Positions 1-7,270 of a stretch of 11,872 bases of DNA are shown here, one piece after another. The DNA is taken from contig DBMZ01000130.1 in NCBI GenBank assembly GCA_002299005.1, positions 1 through 11,872 on the forward strand, read 5' to 3'. The DNA is from Alphaproteobacteria bacterium UBA685. GTDB taxonomy: Bacteria > Pseudomonadota > Alphaproteobacteria > Puniceispirillales > Puniceispirillaceae. The notes under the pieces are model-generated. The model had not been told where the DNA came from. It worked only from the letters and a program-made list of their open reading frames with translations, and searched no databases. Each line of letters starts with the position of its first letter. Position 1 is the stretch's first letter. Made by a program: the position numbers and the translations under genes.

Positions 1-1530
1 TGGCACGATAACAGATACCAGCCAGGGGCGCTTATCCCCATCAACCATTGCCTGTTCAATCTCAGGCTCAATTGTCAGCATCGCTTCGACACGGCTTGGC
101 GCAATATTATCGCCCCCTGAATTGACGATGATATCTTTTTTGCGCCCGGTGATAGAAATAAACCCGTCATCGGCGATTTCGGCAATATCCCCTGTATAAA
201 GCCAGCCATCCTTGACGGTTGCGGCGGTTGCCGCCTCATCAGACCAATAGCCCTTCATAACACAAGCACCACGCGCTAATAACTCACCATCTTCAGCAAT
301 TTTCACTTCAACACCGCTCACAGCCGGGCCAACCGTATCGATACGAATATGACCTGGGCGATTTGCTGAAATCAGCGGACTGGCTTCTGTTTGGCCATAA
401 CCTTGCAAAATATTAATGCCAAGACCAAGGAAGAAAAACCCAATATCAGGATTAAGCGCGGCACCGCCTGAGACAAAGAATTTCAGACTACCACCAAGGC
501 GCGCACGCACTTTGTTGCGGACAAGCCGGTCAAGGATCTTGTCTTGAATGCTTTCGGCAAAGGACAAAGCCTCACCACGCGCACGTTTCGCACCAAGGTC
601 AGCGGCTTTGAAGAATAATTTCTCGCTCACCCCGCCCTTTGCGCGCACGCCTCTGGTGATACGGTCATGCAAAACCTCATAAAGGCGCGGCACGGCTGTC
701 ATCAAAGTTGGCTGAACTTCGGTCAAATTCAACGCGATCTGATCAGGACTTTCACAATACCAAACTTCACTTCCCATTTGGAACGGCAAATGCATGCCAG
801 CTGTATGCTCATACGAATGTGACAGTGGCAATAGCGATAAAAAGCGCGCATTATTCACAGCATTGCCTTCTTCTAGCAATTCTGCCGCGGCATCAACATT
901 TGACTGGATAGAGCGGTGCGTTAACATCACCGCCTTTGGGCGACCACCTGTGCCTGATGTGTAGATAAAGCAACAAGTATCATCTGCCTGTTGCGCCTCG
1001 ATACGCGCGGCTAGGTCATCACACGGCTCAGATGCGGCAAGCGCTTCTTCGAAATAGCTGACGGCTGTTGATTTATCACCCTTTATCGCCTCATCATTTT
1101 CAAAGATAACCATATCCTTGATAGATTTGTTCTTGGCCGCCGCCAAAAGCAAACGGGCCGCCATCATGCCGCCTGAAGAAAAAATGAAGCTAGCGCCTGA
1201 ATGTTCAAGGATATAGCGATGGTCATCTTCGGTATTGGTCGTATAAGCAGGAACAACAATGGCCCCAATTGACATCACAGCAAGGTCACAAATCGCCCAT
1301 TCTGACCGGTTTTCAGAACAGATAACAACACGGTCACCTGCCCCAATGCCTTTTGCTAGCAATAGGCTGGCTGTGCGGCTTACCTTATCAGCGATTTGAT
1401 CCCAATTTTGGCCGCCCCATTCCCCCTGTTTTTTATCAAACAGAAATGGCTTAGTACCATTTGCCTTTGCACTTTCAAAAAATGACCGTGGCAAATTGGC
1501 ATTATCCCAATTCAAATCACTTATACCCAT
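1..1530 (-). CDS. Long-chain acyl-CoA synthetase (AMP-forming), C-terminus beyond window
   Basis: Activates fatty acids: fatty acid + ATP + CoA gives acyl-CoA + AMP + PPi, at the cytoplasmic membrane or in the cytosol. The frame is open for 510 codons from ATG at 1528-1530 to the left edge and has no stop, so the C-terminus is missing (probably under 100 residues by family length). Adenylate-forming motifs run in order: phosphate loop YTSGTGGRPKAVMLTH at residues 190-205, GYGQTEAS at 377-384, YTGD at 445-448 and GRKKD at 462-466. The layout resembles the eukaryote-like FAA1/FadD15 branch rather than E. coli FadD. The P-loop has Gly where most members have the second Thr, and Ala where most have Gly after PK. 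The start is supported by an AGGGAG ribosome site about 7 nt upstream. It lies 76 bp downstream of sixA on the same strand and may be cotranscribed. The family is clear; chain-length preference cannot be told. Confidence 0.9.
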   Translation of the reverse strand, partial: MGISDLNWDNANLPRSFFESAKANGTKPFLFDKKQGEWGGQNWDQIADKVSRTASLLLAKGIGAGDRVVICSENRSEWAICDLAVMSIGAIVVPAYTTNTEDDHRYILEHSGASFIFSSGGMMAARLLLAAAKNKSIKDMVIFENDEAIKGDKSTAVSYFEEALAASEPCDDLAARIEAQQADDTCCFIYTSGTGGRPKAVMLTHRSIQSNVDAAAELLEEGNAVNNARFLSLLPLSHSYEHTAGMHLPFQMGSEVWYCESPDQIALNLTEVQPTLMTAVPRLYEVLHDRITRGVRAKGGVSEKLFFKAADLGAKRARGEALSFAESIQDKILDRLVRNKVRARLGGSLKFFVSGGAALNPDIGFFFLGLGINILQGYGQTEASPLISANRPGHIRIDTVGPAVSGVEVKIAEDGELLARGACVMKGYWSDEAATAATVKDGWLYTGDIAEIADDGFISITGRKKDIIVNSGGDNIAPSRVEAMLTIEPEIEQAMVDGDKRPWLVSVIVP

Positions 1531-1606
1531 CAAACTCTCCCTAGATATGCCTCTTCATCAACCAAAGGCAAAACATGTCTTATTCGTGTAATTTAACTTC
1601 TTTTAT
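1531..1606 (-). other. Gap between sixA and the acyl-CoA synthetase gene
   Basis: A 76-bp spacer on the minus strand. It holds the AGGGAG ribosome site of the synthetase gene. I see no terminator hairpin after sixA and no convincing promoter, so cotranscription is possible but unproven. Confidence 0.4.
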
Positions 1607-2101
1607 TTAGCATTGTGAACCCCTGATAAGGCTCTTTAATGAAATATTGCTTGCCTCAGACAGGTTGGCAAAAGCCGTCTCTTCAATTGTCAGATGTGCG
1701 ATTGTCGCGGTCGGAAAATGCATCAGCTCAGGCGCAAAATTATCGTCATCTGACAGGCGGTTTAACAAAATCGCAAGGGCGGGATTATGACCAAGCAAAA
1801 GCAGTGATTGCGCGTTTGATGCTTTAATCATATCAAACAGATAAAGCGCTGAGGCATTATACAGCCCCTCTTCTATCGTCTGGTTTTGCGGCGCTAGCCC
1901 CTCTTGCATCATCAATTCAAGCGTCTGGCAAGTGCGCTTTGCTGAGGAGCATAACACCTGTTCTGGCTGGGTAAATTTTGCGCGAAATAATGCCCCCAAT
2001 TTAAGGGCATCCGCGCAACCAGAAGGCGCTAATTCGCGCGCTTTGTCAGTTGCGCCAATCGCCATAGCTCTGGCATGTCTTACAAGATAAAGATCGCGCA
2101 T
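1607..2101 (-). CDS. sixA: SixA-like phosphohistidine phosphatase (histidine phosphatase superfamily)
   Basis: A 164-residue protein of the branch-1 histidine phosphatase fold, the usual length for SixA. The N-terminal LVRHARA supplies Arg8 and the phospho-accepting His9. SSAKRT gives the second arginine (Arg56), EEGLY the acidic residue (about Glu77-78), and LLLLGHNPA the second catalytic histidine (His105). There is no signal peptide or membrane segment, so it acts in the cytosol. E. coli SixA removes phosphate from histidine in phosphorelay or nitrogen-PTS proteins; the target here is unknown. It is divergent from the cysteine synthase gene (145 bp gap) and precedes the acyl-CoA synthetase on the same strand. 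GGGAC upstream of the ATG at 2099-2101 is a modest ribosome site. Other small phosphatases of this superfamily (CobC, phosphoglycerate-mutase-like) are less likely, because those usually have RHG where this has RHA. Confidence 0.82.
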   Translation of the reverse strand: MRDLYLVRHARAMAIGATDKARELAPSGCADALKLGALFRAKFTQPEQVLCSSAKRTCQTLELMMQEGLAPQNQTIEEGLYNASALYLFDMIKASNAQSLLLLGHNPALAILLNRLSDDDNFAPELMHFPTATIAHLTIEETAFANLSEASNISLKSLIRGSQC

Positions 2102-2163
2102 TTAAAAAGTCCCACATATATAGGCGTATTGAGCGTTACACATAGCCATAATTCGCCAGCTTC

Positions 2164-2192
2164 TGTCAAATAAGACCGTAAGCTATTTGACA
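2164..2192. repeat. Perfect 9-bp inverted repeat, likely operator of cysK/sixA
   Basis: TGTCAAATA at 2164-2172 and TATTTGACA at 2184-2192 are exact reverse complements, separated by 11 nt. Centre-to-centre spacing is 20 bp, about two helical turns, which suits a dimeric regulator. The right arm contains the cysK -35 hexamer TTGACA. The left arm contains the same hexamer facing sixA. Which regulator binds, if any, cannot be told; a LysR- or Rrf2-type sulfur regulator would fit the context. Confidence 0.55.
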
Positions 2193-2214
2193 TAAATTTG
2201 TGAACTTTTATAAC
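2187..2214 (+). promoter_or_regulatory. Predicted sigma-70 promoter of cysK-sseA
   Basis: TTGACA (2187-2192, perfect -35), a 16-nt spacer, then TATAAC (2209-2214, five of six matches to TATAAT). Transcription would start near 2221, leaving a leader of about 26 nt before the ATG at 2247. Confidence 0.6.
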
Positions 2215-2246
2215 ATAGATCTATCATCATGAGAGAGCGTTAGAAA

Positions 2247-3266
2247 ATGCCACAATCACCATCTTCCCGAAACCCGCAAAACTTCCTTGAAATGGTGGGA
2301 AACACCCCCCTTATCAGACTGAATGCGGTATCAGACGCCACAGGCTGCGAGATTTACGGCAAGGCTGAATTTGCCAATCCTGGCGGGTCTGTTAAAGACC
2401 GTGCGGCAAAAGGGATTATCGAGGCGGCAGAAGCCTCTGGCGCGCTCTCAGAAGGCGGTGTGATTGTCGAAGGCACCGCTGGCAATACCGGCATATCTCT
2501 GACACTTGCGGGCAATTCTAGGGGCTATAAATCGGTTATTGTGATGCCTGAGACACAAAGCCAAGAGAAAAAAGATGCCTTGCGTGTTTGCGGGGCTGAT
2601 TTGCGCCTTGTGCCCGCTGTTCCCTATCGTGATCCCAATAATTATGTGCGCTATTCTGAGACACTTGCGAACCAGCTTCGCGAAGAGCTTGGCGGCGGCG
2701 TTATTTGGGCTAATCAATTTGATAGTCTTGCCAATCGTCAAGGCCATATAGAGGGCACAGGCCCTGAAATTTGGGCGCAAACAGATGGCAAGATTGACGG
2801 CTTTATCTGTGCGGTTGGCTCTGGCGGCACATTGGGCGGGCTATCGCTTTTCCTGAAAGACAAGAATCCAGATATTCAAATTGGGCTAGCAGATCCGCTC
2901 GGCTCTGCGCTGTTTCATCATTATCGTCATGGTGAATTAAAATCAGAGGGCAATTCAATCTCTGAGGGCATTGGACAAGGGCGTATTACGGCAAATCTTG
3001 ACGGTATCACGGTTGATAGAGCCTATCAGCTATCTGATGAGGATGCTTTACCAATAATTTATGATTTAATGGCCCATGAAGGCCTCTTTCTAGGCGGCTC
3101 TTCGGCGATTAACATTGCAGGCGCTGTGGCAATGGCCAAGGATCTTGGGCCAGGTCATATGATTGTCACGATTTTATGTGACTCAGGGCATCGCTATCAG
3201 TCAAAGGTCTGGAATCCAGAATTCCTGAGAAGCAAAAATCTGCCTGTCCCAAGTTGGTTGGCGTAG
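2247..3266 (+). CDS. cysK: Cysteine synthase (PLP-dependent O-acetylserine sulfhydrylase family)
   Basis: A 339-residue fold-type II PLP enzyme that most likely joins O-acetylserine (or a similar activated serine) with sulfide to make cysteine in the cytosol. Visible features are MVGNTPLIRL near the N-terminus, the PLP lysine Lys50 in NPGGSVKDRA, TAGNTG at 77-82 (substrate/PLP loop; classical CysK has TSGNTG), the glycine-rich phosphate loop GSGGT at 191-195, and CDSGHRY at 311-317, whose Ser313 should face the pyridine nitrogen. The length and the PETQSQEKKDALR and NPNNY-like segments match the alphaproteobacterial 'cysteine synthase A' branch, slightly longer than E. coli CysK. The start at 2247 is set by an in-frame TAG at 2241 just upstream; GAGAGAG at 2231-2237 is a weak ribosome site. 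It is followed 6 bp later by the sulfurtransferase gene, so they form an operon. Cystathionine beta-synthase activity cannot be excluded from sequence. Confidence 0.88.
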   Translation: MPQSPSSRNPQNFLEMVGNTPLIRLNAVSDATGCEIYGKAEFANPGGSVKDRAAKGIIEAAEASGALSEGGVIVEGTAGNTGISLTLAGNSRGYKSVIVMPETQSQEKKDALRVCGADLRLVPAVPYRDPNNYVRYSETLANQLREELGGGVIWANQFDSLANRQGHIEGTGPEIWAQTDGKIDGFICAVGSGGTLGGLSLFLKDKNPDIQIGLADPLGSALFHHYRHGELKSEGNSISEGIGQGRITANLDGITVDRAYQLSDEDALPIIYDLMAHEGLFLGGSSAINIAGAVAMAKDLGPGHMIVTILCDSGHRYQSKVWNPEFLRSKNLPVPSWLA

Positions 3267-3272
3267 TATATC

Positions 3273-4115
3273 ATGAGCCATCTTATTTCCATTGCCGATT
3301 TTCAAACTATCCAGAATGATGATGATGTTCTGATATTTGACGCAACCTTTGTTCTGCCAACAATGAAGCGCAACGCGCCTGTTGAGTTTGAGCAAATACA
3401 TATTCCCAAAGCGCAGTTTTTTGATATCGATAAAATCGCCGATACGACAAGCGACTTGCCGCATATGGTGCCAAGCCAAGAGGCTTTTACCCAAATGATG
3501 CGCGCGCTTGGTGTTTGTAATCATCATAAAATCATCGTCTATGATAACTCCCCTTTCCTATCAGCTGCGCGTGCTTGGTGGCTTTTGCGCCTATTTGGCA
3601 AAGAGGACATATTCGTCCTTGATGGCGGCCTGCCAGCCTATGTTACAGCCGGTGGCCAAACTACGCATGGCAAAGCGGACAGCCTGCCGGAGGGCGATTT
3701 TACCGCGCAAACACCTTTGGCAAATCTGATCCTATTCAGCGATTTGCGCGCCCAAATAGACGCGGGCGCCGATATTCAAATCATTGATGCACGCCCGCAA
3801 GGCCGCTTTGATGGCAGTGTGCCAGAACCTCGCGCAGGCTTGCGGTCAGGTCACATGCCGGGCGCGATTAATGTGCCCGTGACAGACCTTCTCGATAAGC
3901 AGACAGGCACATTGCACGATAAGGCGCAGTTGCGGTCATTATTTTCAAGCGCTGGTTTGGATTTTGAAAAGCCTGCAATTACAAGCTGTGGCTCTGGCGT
4001 AACAGCCGCCGGCCTCACCCTCGCGCTTGCCGAATTGGGCAAATATGATATCGCGCTCTATGATGGGTCTTGGTCTGAATGGGGCGCCAGTGACGCCCCA
4101 ATCATCTGTTCTTAA
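3273..4115 (+). CDS. sseA: 3-mercaptopyruvate sulfurtransferase (two-domain rhodanese)
   Basis: A 280-residue protein of two rhodanese domains, the usual length for SseA. The N-terminal domain (about 1-130) is inactive; the C-terminal domain holds the active loop CGSGVTA with catalytic Cys239. CGSGVTA is the mercaptopyruvate-type loop (thiosulfate-type enzymes usually have CRKGVT). Arg178 and Arg187 in DARPQGRFDGSVPEPR align with the substrate carboxylate-binding arginines of E. coli SseA. It would move sulfur from 3-mercaptopyruvate, a cysteine transamination product, to an acceptor such as thioredoxin or cyanide. No clear ribosome site precedes the ATG, which lies 6 nt after the cysK stop, so translation is probably coupled to cysK. 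It ends 8 bp from the convergent aapP stop. Confidence 0.9.
   Translation: MSHLISIADFQTIQNDDDVLIFDATFVLPTMKRNAPVEFEQIHIPKAQFFDIDKIADTTSDLPHMVPSQEAFTQMMRALGVCNHHKIIVYDNSPFLSAARAWWLLRLFGKEDIFVLDGGLPAYVTAGGQTTHGKADSLPEGDFTAQTPLANLILFSDLRAQIDAGADIQIIDARPQGRFDGSVPEPRAGLRSGHMPGAINVPVTDLLDKQTGTLHDKAQLRSLFSSAGLDFEKPAITSCGSGVTAAGLTLALAELGKYDIALYDGSWSEWGASDAPIICS
4080..4100. terminator. GC-rich hairpin at the sseA/aapP convergent junction, weak terminator candidate
   Basis: TGGGGCG at 4080-4086 pairs perfectly with CGCCCCA at 4094-4100 around a 7-nt loop, inside the last codons of sseA. Only a broken T-rich stretch follows on the plus strand, with no true T-run on either side, so it is at best a weak terminator. 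With just 8 bp between the genes (4116-4123) it is the only terminator-like structure there, and the mRNAs of both operons probably overlap at their 3' ends. Confidence 0.35.
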
Positions 4116-4123
4116 TCTTGTTT

Positions 4124-4882
4124 CTAGTGATCTAGAATCTGGCTCAAAAATAGCTTTGTGCGGTCATTCTTTGGCTTAGTAAAGAATGTCTTCGGGTCAT
4201 TTTGCTCAATAATCTCGCCGCCATCCATAAAGATAACGCGGTCAGCGACCTTGTTCGCAAAGCCCATCTCGTGCGTCACAACAAGCATCGTCATGCCTGT
4301 ATCGGCTAGCTCGATCATCACATCTAGCACTTCTTTAATCATCTCAGGATCAAGCGCTGATGTTGGCTCATCAAACAGCATAATCTTTGGCTGCATGCAC
4401 AATGAACGCGCAATCGCCACACGCTGTTGCTGACCACCTGATAGCTGGCCAGGATATTTATTGGCCTGTTCTGGAATCTTCACACGTGCCAAATATTCCA
4501 TCGCCATTTCTTCAGCTTCTCTCTTAGGCATCTTGCGAACCCAGATTGGCGCCAAAGTACAGTTTTCAAGAACTGTCAAATGCGGGAATAGGTTGAATGA
4601 TTGGAACACCATACCAACATCAGAGCGGATTAATTCCAAGTTCTTAAGGTCACTTGAAAGCTCTGTGCCATAGATATTGATGCTACCTTCTTGGTGCACT
4701 TCAAGACGGTTAATACAACGGATTAATGTTGATTTACCTGAACCAGAAGGCCCACAAATAACGATACGCTCACCTTGTGCAACTTCAAGATTAATATCTT
4801 TAAGCACATGGAACTGACCATACCATTTGTGCATATCTTCAATCTTTACAACGATTTCAGACTGTTTTGCTGATTTAGCCAT
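4124..4882 (-). CDS. aapP: Amino-acid ABC transporter ATP-binding protein AapP/BztD
   Basis: The 252-residue ATPase that powers the Aap general L-amino-acid importer on the cytoplasmic face of the membrane. All nucleotide-binding motifs are intact: Walker [10 protein letters not shown] (44-52), Q-loop Gln94 in [11 protein letters not shown], signature LSGGQQQR (147-154), Walker B IMLFDEP (167-173) with catalytic Glu172, and H-loop His204. The sequence belongs to the polar-amino-acid (GlnQ/HisP-like) group, and its place at the end of a J-Q-M-P operon makes it AapP. The start at 4880-4882 has AAGGGA about 8 nt upstream. That ribosome site overlaps the aapM stop codon (TAAGGGA), so translation is probably coupled. 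It is the last gene of the operon. Confidence 0.9.
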   Translation of the reverse strand: MAKSAKQSEIVVKIEDMHKWYGQFHVLKDINLEVAQGERIVICGPSGSGKSTLIRCINRLEVHQEGSINIYGTELSSDLKNLELIRSDVGMVFQSFNLFPHLTVLENCTLAPIWVRKMPKREAEEMAMEYLARVKIPEQANKYPGQLSGGQQQRVAIARSLCMQPKIMLFDEPTSALDPEMIKEVLDVMIELADTGMTMLVVTHEMGFANKVADRVIFMDGGEIIEQNDPKTFFTKPKNDRTKLFLSQILDH

Positions 4883-4894
4883 AATGACAATCCC

Positions 4895-6007
4895 TTATTT
4901 ATGTTCTGTGCTGAGGCGGTTTTCCAACCACAGCGAATAACGTGACATTGCAAAACAACTTACAAAGAAGAAGAGCGCAACGAATAGATATGTTTCAGTT
5001 GATAGACCATTCCATTTGGCATCTGCCAAGGCGGCACGGCCAATCCCTAGCGGGTCTAGCAAGCCAATAACCACAACCAATGTTGTATCCTTATACAAGC
5101 CAATGAAGGTATTCACGATCCCAGGGATCGAGATTTTCAAAGCCTGTGGCAGAGTTACAAGACGTGTTGTCTGCCAATAATTAAGGCCCATCGCATCAGC
5201 CGCCTCATATTGGCCTTTTGGAATCGCCTGAATACCACCTCTTATAACTTCTGCGATATAGGCTGACGCAAAGAAGGTCACCATAATCAGAACACGCAAC
5301 AACAAGTTAAATGTTGTGCCAGGTGGCAAGAAATAGTTCAGCATGGTCGATGCCACAAACAACAAAGTAATCAGCGGCACACCACGCATAAATTCAATGA
5401 ACGCAATGGATATAACGCGCACTGATAACAGACGTGATTGACGCCCTAGCGAGAGCGCGATGCCCAATGGCAGTGACGCTGAAATGCCTGTCACACCAAC
5501 GATCATTGTGAGCATGAAGCCACCAAATGTGTTTGTGCCAACCTCTGGCAGACCCAAAATACCGCCGCAAATTAGGAAATAAGCAACAAATGGATAGGCT
5601 GCTGAGAACCATAAAAGCTGGCGACGCATAGGCGTTTTTGGATAAAGCAAGGGGGCAACAGCCACAAAAAGAAGCACAAAGGCAACGTTCGGGCGCCATC
5701 TCTCTGCATGCGGATAGAAGCCATAGACGAATTGACCAATACGCTTGGTAATAACCGCCCAACAAGCACCGCTATCAATTTCACGGCATTCTGCTCTTGA
5801 TGAGGCATCAACAACCGCATCAAGCACAAACCAGCCCGCCACACTCTGAATTAACCAATAAAGGAAATAGATTGTGATAAGTGATAAGATTGTGTTGTTT
5901 ACACTTGAAAATAAGTTCGTGCGCAACCAGCCGACGATACCAATGGTACCCGGAGGCGGTGGCAGATCAGGGTGTGAGCCTGGCGCATAAGTTTGTTTAT
6001 CAGCCAT
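4895..6007 (-). CDS. aapM: Amino-acid ABC transporter permease AapM/BztC
   Basis: A 370-residue inner-membrane permease, one of two different subunits that form the Aap channel. After a proline-rich N-terminal tail (about 1-25) there is a membrane segment near 38-62. An exposed loop carries AECREIDSGACWAVI (72-86), a Cys-containing stretch I recall as typical of this subunit. Several more membrane segments follow. The EAA loop (EAADAMGL starting at 268, to Pro287) docks the ATPase. The family has a longer N-terminal half than ordinary HisM/GlnP permeases, and the length here fits. The ATG at 6005-6007 is preceded by an AAGGGG ribosome site that overlaps the aapQ stop (TAAGGGG). It lies 12 bp after aapQ and 12 bp before aapP. 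Confidence 0.88.
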   Translation of the reverse strand: MADKQTYAPGSHPDLPPPPGTIGIVGWLRTNLFSSVNNTILSLITIYFLYWLIQSVAGWFVLDAVVDASSRAECREIDSGACWAVITKRIGQFVYGFYPHAERWRPNVAFVLLFVAVAPLLYPKTPMRRQLLWFSAAYPFVAYFLICGGILGLPEVGTNTFGGFMLTMIVGVTGISASLPLGIALSLGRQSRLLSVRVISIAFIEFMRGVPLITLLFVASTMLNYFLPPGTTFNLLLRVLIMVTFFASAYIAEVIRGGIQAIPKGQYEAADAMGLNYWQTTRLVTLPQALKISIPGIVNTFIGLYKDTTLVVVIGLLDPLGIGRAALADAKWNGLSTETYLFVALFFFVSCFAMSRYSLWLENRLSTEHK

Positions 6008-6019
6008 CTTTATATCCCC

Positions 6020-7183
6020 TTATCTATCTACCAGCTTCACAGAGCTGTTATACCAGTTCATCGCCATTGAAATTGACAGTGAAATAATCAGGTACATGCC
6101 CATAACCAGAAGCATTGTCTCAATTTCACGACCTGTTTGGTTCAAAGTGATACCACCCAATGTCGCAACCAAATCCATATAACCAATCGCAATCGCCAAA
6201 GATGAGTTCTTTGTTAAGTTCAAATATTGCGAGGTTAGCGGCGGGATAATCACACGGCGTGCTTGCGGTAAGATAACAAGGCTCATCACACGGCCGGGAC
6301 GAAGGCCAAGCGCTTCGGCGGCTTCTCTCTGGCCTTTATGAATTGCCAAAATACCTGCGCGCACATTCTCTGCGATAAAGGCCGCAGTATAAATAGCAAG
6401 CGCAAAGGTCAAAGCCACAAATTCAGGCAATAAATGCATGCCGCCTTTGAAGTTAAAGCCCTTTAGCACCGGATATTCAAATGAAACAGGTGAGCCAGAG
6501 ACCACAAATGCCAATGCTGGCACAGCGATAAGAACAGCCAAATTCACGCCGAAAACAGGCAGTTGACGCCCTGTTTCAGCCTGCAACTTCTTGGCGTGAC
6601 GTTTGAAGAAAACAGCAAACACAATGGCGGCCACGACAGCAAGATAGACAGCCGCAATGCCGGTCTCTGCAATCGGTTCAGGCACATAGAAGCCACGATT
6701 GGTCAAGAATGAGATATCGCCGAAATTATAGGCGTTCTTTGGGCGTGGCAATGTGTTGATGATGATGCCATGCCATAGCAAAATATGCAGCAAAATCGGC
6801 ACGTTACGGGTAAATTCGATATACCAATAGGTCACATTACGCGCCAACCAGTTATTCGATAGGCGAATAATACCAAGGATAACCCCCATGATAGTCGCCA
6901 ATATAATGCCAAAAACTGCCACAAGGAAGGTGTTGAGCAAACCAACAAACGCGGCACGTAAATGCGACGAGCGGTTAGTGTATTCAACTAATGTTTGATT
7001 GATATCATAACCCGCAGGCTGGGATAAGAAATCAAACCCAAAATTCTTATTCAAAGCGGCAAAGTTCGTTACAAGGTTGCTTATCAGCCACCCAAACGAG
7101 CCAAACACTGCCAAAATAACGAGGATTTGAATCACAACGGCGCGCGATTCTTCATGCCTCCAAATACGTGCAAGAAAGTCCAC
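6020..7183 (-). CDS. aapQ: Amino-acid ABC transporter permease AapQ/BztB (GTG start)
   Basis: A 387-residue inner-membrane permease, partner of AapM. It has membrane segments near 15-40, 78-107, 130-145, 175-195, 210-230 and in the C-terminal third. The EAA loop (EAAEALGL starting at 287, to Pro306) is the ATPase contact, followed by YLNLTKNSSLA, a typical AapQ/BztB stretch. The long insert between the second and third segments and the total length match this subfamily. The first codon is GTG (7181-7183), chosen because AAAGG sits 7 nt upstream (7191-7195) and the reading fits family N-termini. An 87-bp gap with a terminator-like hairpin separates it from aapJ, whereas it is tightly packed (12 bp) against aapM. 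Confidence 0.88.
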   Translation of the reverse strand: MDFLARIWRHEESRAVVIQILVILAVFGSFGWLISNLVTNFAALNKNFGFDFLSQPAGYDINQTLVEYTNRSSHLRAAFVGLLNTFLVAVFGIILATIMGVILGIIRLSNNWLARNVTYWYIEFTRNVPILLHILLWHGIIINTLPRPKNAYNFGDISFLTNRGFYVPEPIAETGIAAVYLAVVAAIVFAVFFKRHAKKLQAETGRQLPVFGVNLAVLIAVPALAFVVSGSPVSFEYPVLKGFNFKGGMHLLPEFVALTFALAIYTAAFIAENVRAGILAIHKGQREAAEALGLRPGRVMSLVILPQARRVIIPPLTSQYLNLTKNSSLAIAIGYMDLVATLGGITLNQTGREIETMLLVMGMYLIISLSISMAMNWYNSSVKLVDR

Positions 7184-7202
7184 TATCTGACCTTTAGTAG
7201 TT

Positions 7203-7219
7203 GTTTAAATGGTTTAAAT
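7203..7219. repeat. Direct repeat of GTTTAAAT in the aapJ-aapQ gap
   Basis: GTTTAAAT occurs at 7203-7210 and again at 7212-7219, separated by one base; each contains the palindrome TTTAAA. It lies just after the T-run of the terminator-like hairpin and before the aapQ ribosome site, so it may keep the aapQ translation start unstructured. It could also be chance in AT-rich DNA. Confidence 0.4.
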
Positions 7220-7252
7220 AAAAAATGAGGCGGATCCAAGGGAGCCGCCTCA
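7218..7252 (-). terminator. Intrinsic terminator/attenuator between aapJ and aapQ
   Basis: Read on the minus strand, TGAGGCGG pairs exactly with CCGCCTCA (plus-strand 7245-7252 with 7226-7233). After a single mismatch three more base pairs (TCC/GGA) form around a 3-nt loop. A run of six T follows at once (plus-strand 7220-7225). This is a textbook intrinsic terminator, about 18 nt after the aapJ stop codon and inside the operon. In binding-protein transporter operons such structures usually let part of the transcripts continue and protect the 3' end of the binding-protein mRNA. A run of seven A on the other side (7252-7258) makes it nearly symmetric. Confidence 0.85.
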
Positions 7253-7270
7253 AAAAAATCAAATATCAAA

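Larger units (their letters stand above)
2102..2246. promoter_or_regulatory. Divergent control region between sixA and cysK
   Basis: A 145-bp gap between divergent genes. For cysK a good sigma-70-type promoter is visible (annotated separately), overlapped by an inverted repeat. For sixA no convincing promoter is seen. The mirror-image TTGACA (2164-2169 read on the minus strand) lacks a good -10 at normal spacing, and TATATA near 2118-2123 lacks a good -35. Confidence 0.6.

Noticed and set aside
708..911. Small plus-strand open frame of 67 codons
   Set aside because: It lies opposite the acyl-CoA synthetase core just after the P-loop, with no recognisable features.
1639..1827. Small plus-strand open frame of 62 codons opposite sixA
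   Set aside because: The sixA frame contains the catalytic motifs; this one is its antisense shadow.
2229..2243. A five-codon ATG frame just before cysK (MRER, stop), possible leader peptide
   Set aside because: Too short and without cysteine or methionine codons or a hairpin pair to serve as an attenuator; it only shows that cysK cannot start further upstream in this frame.
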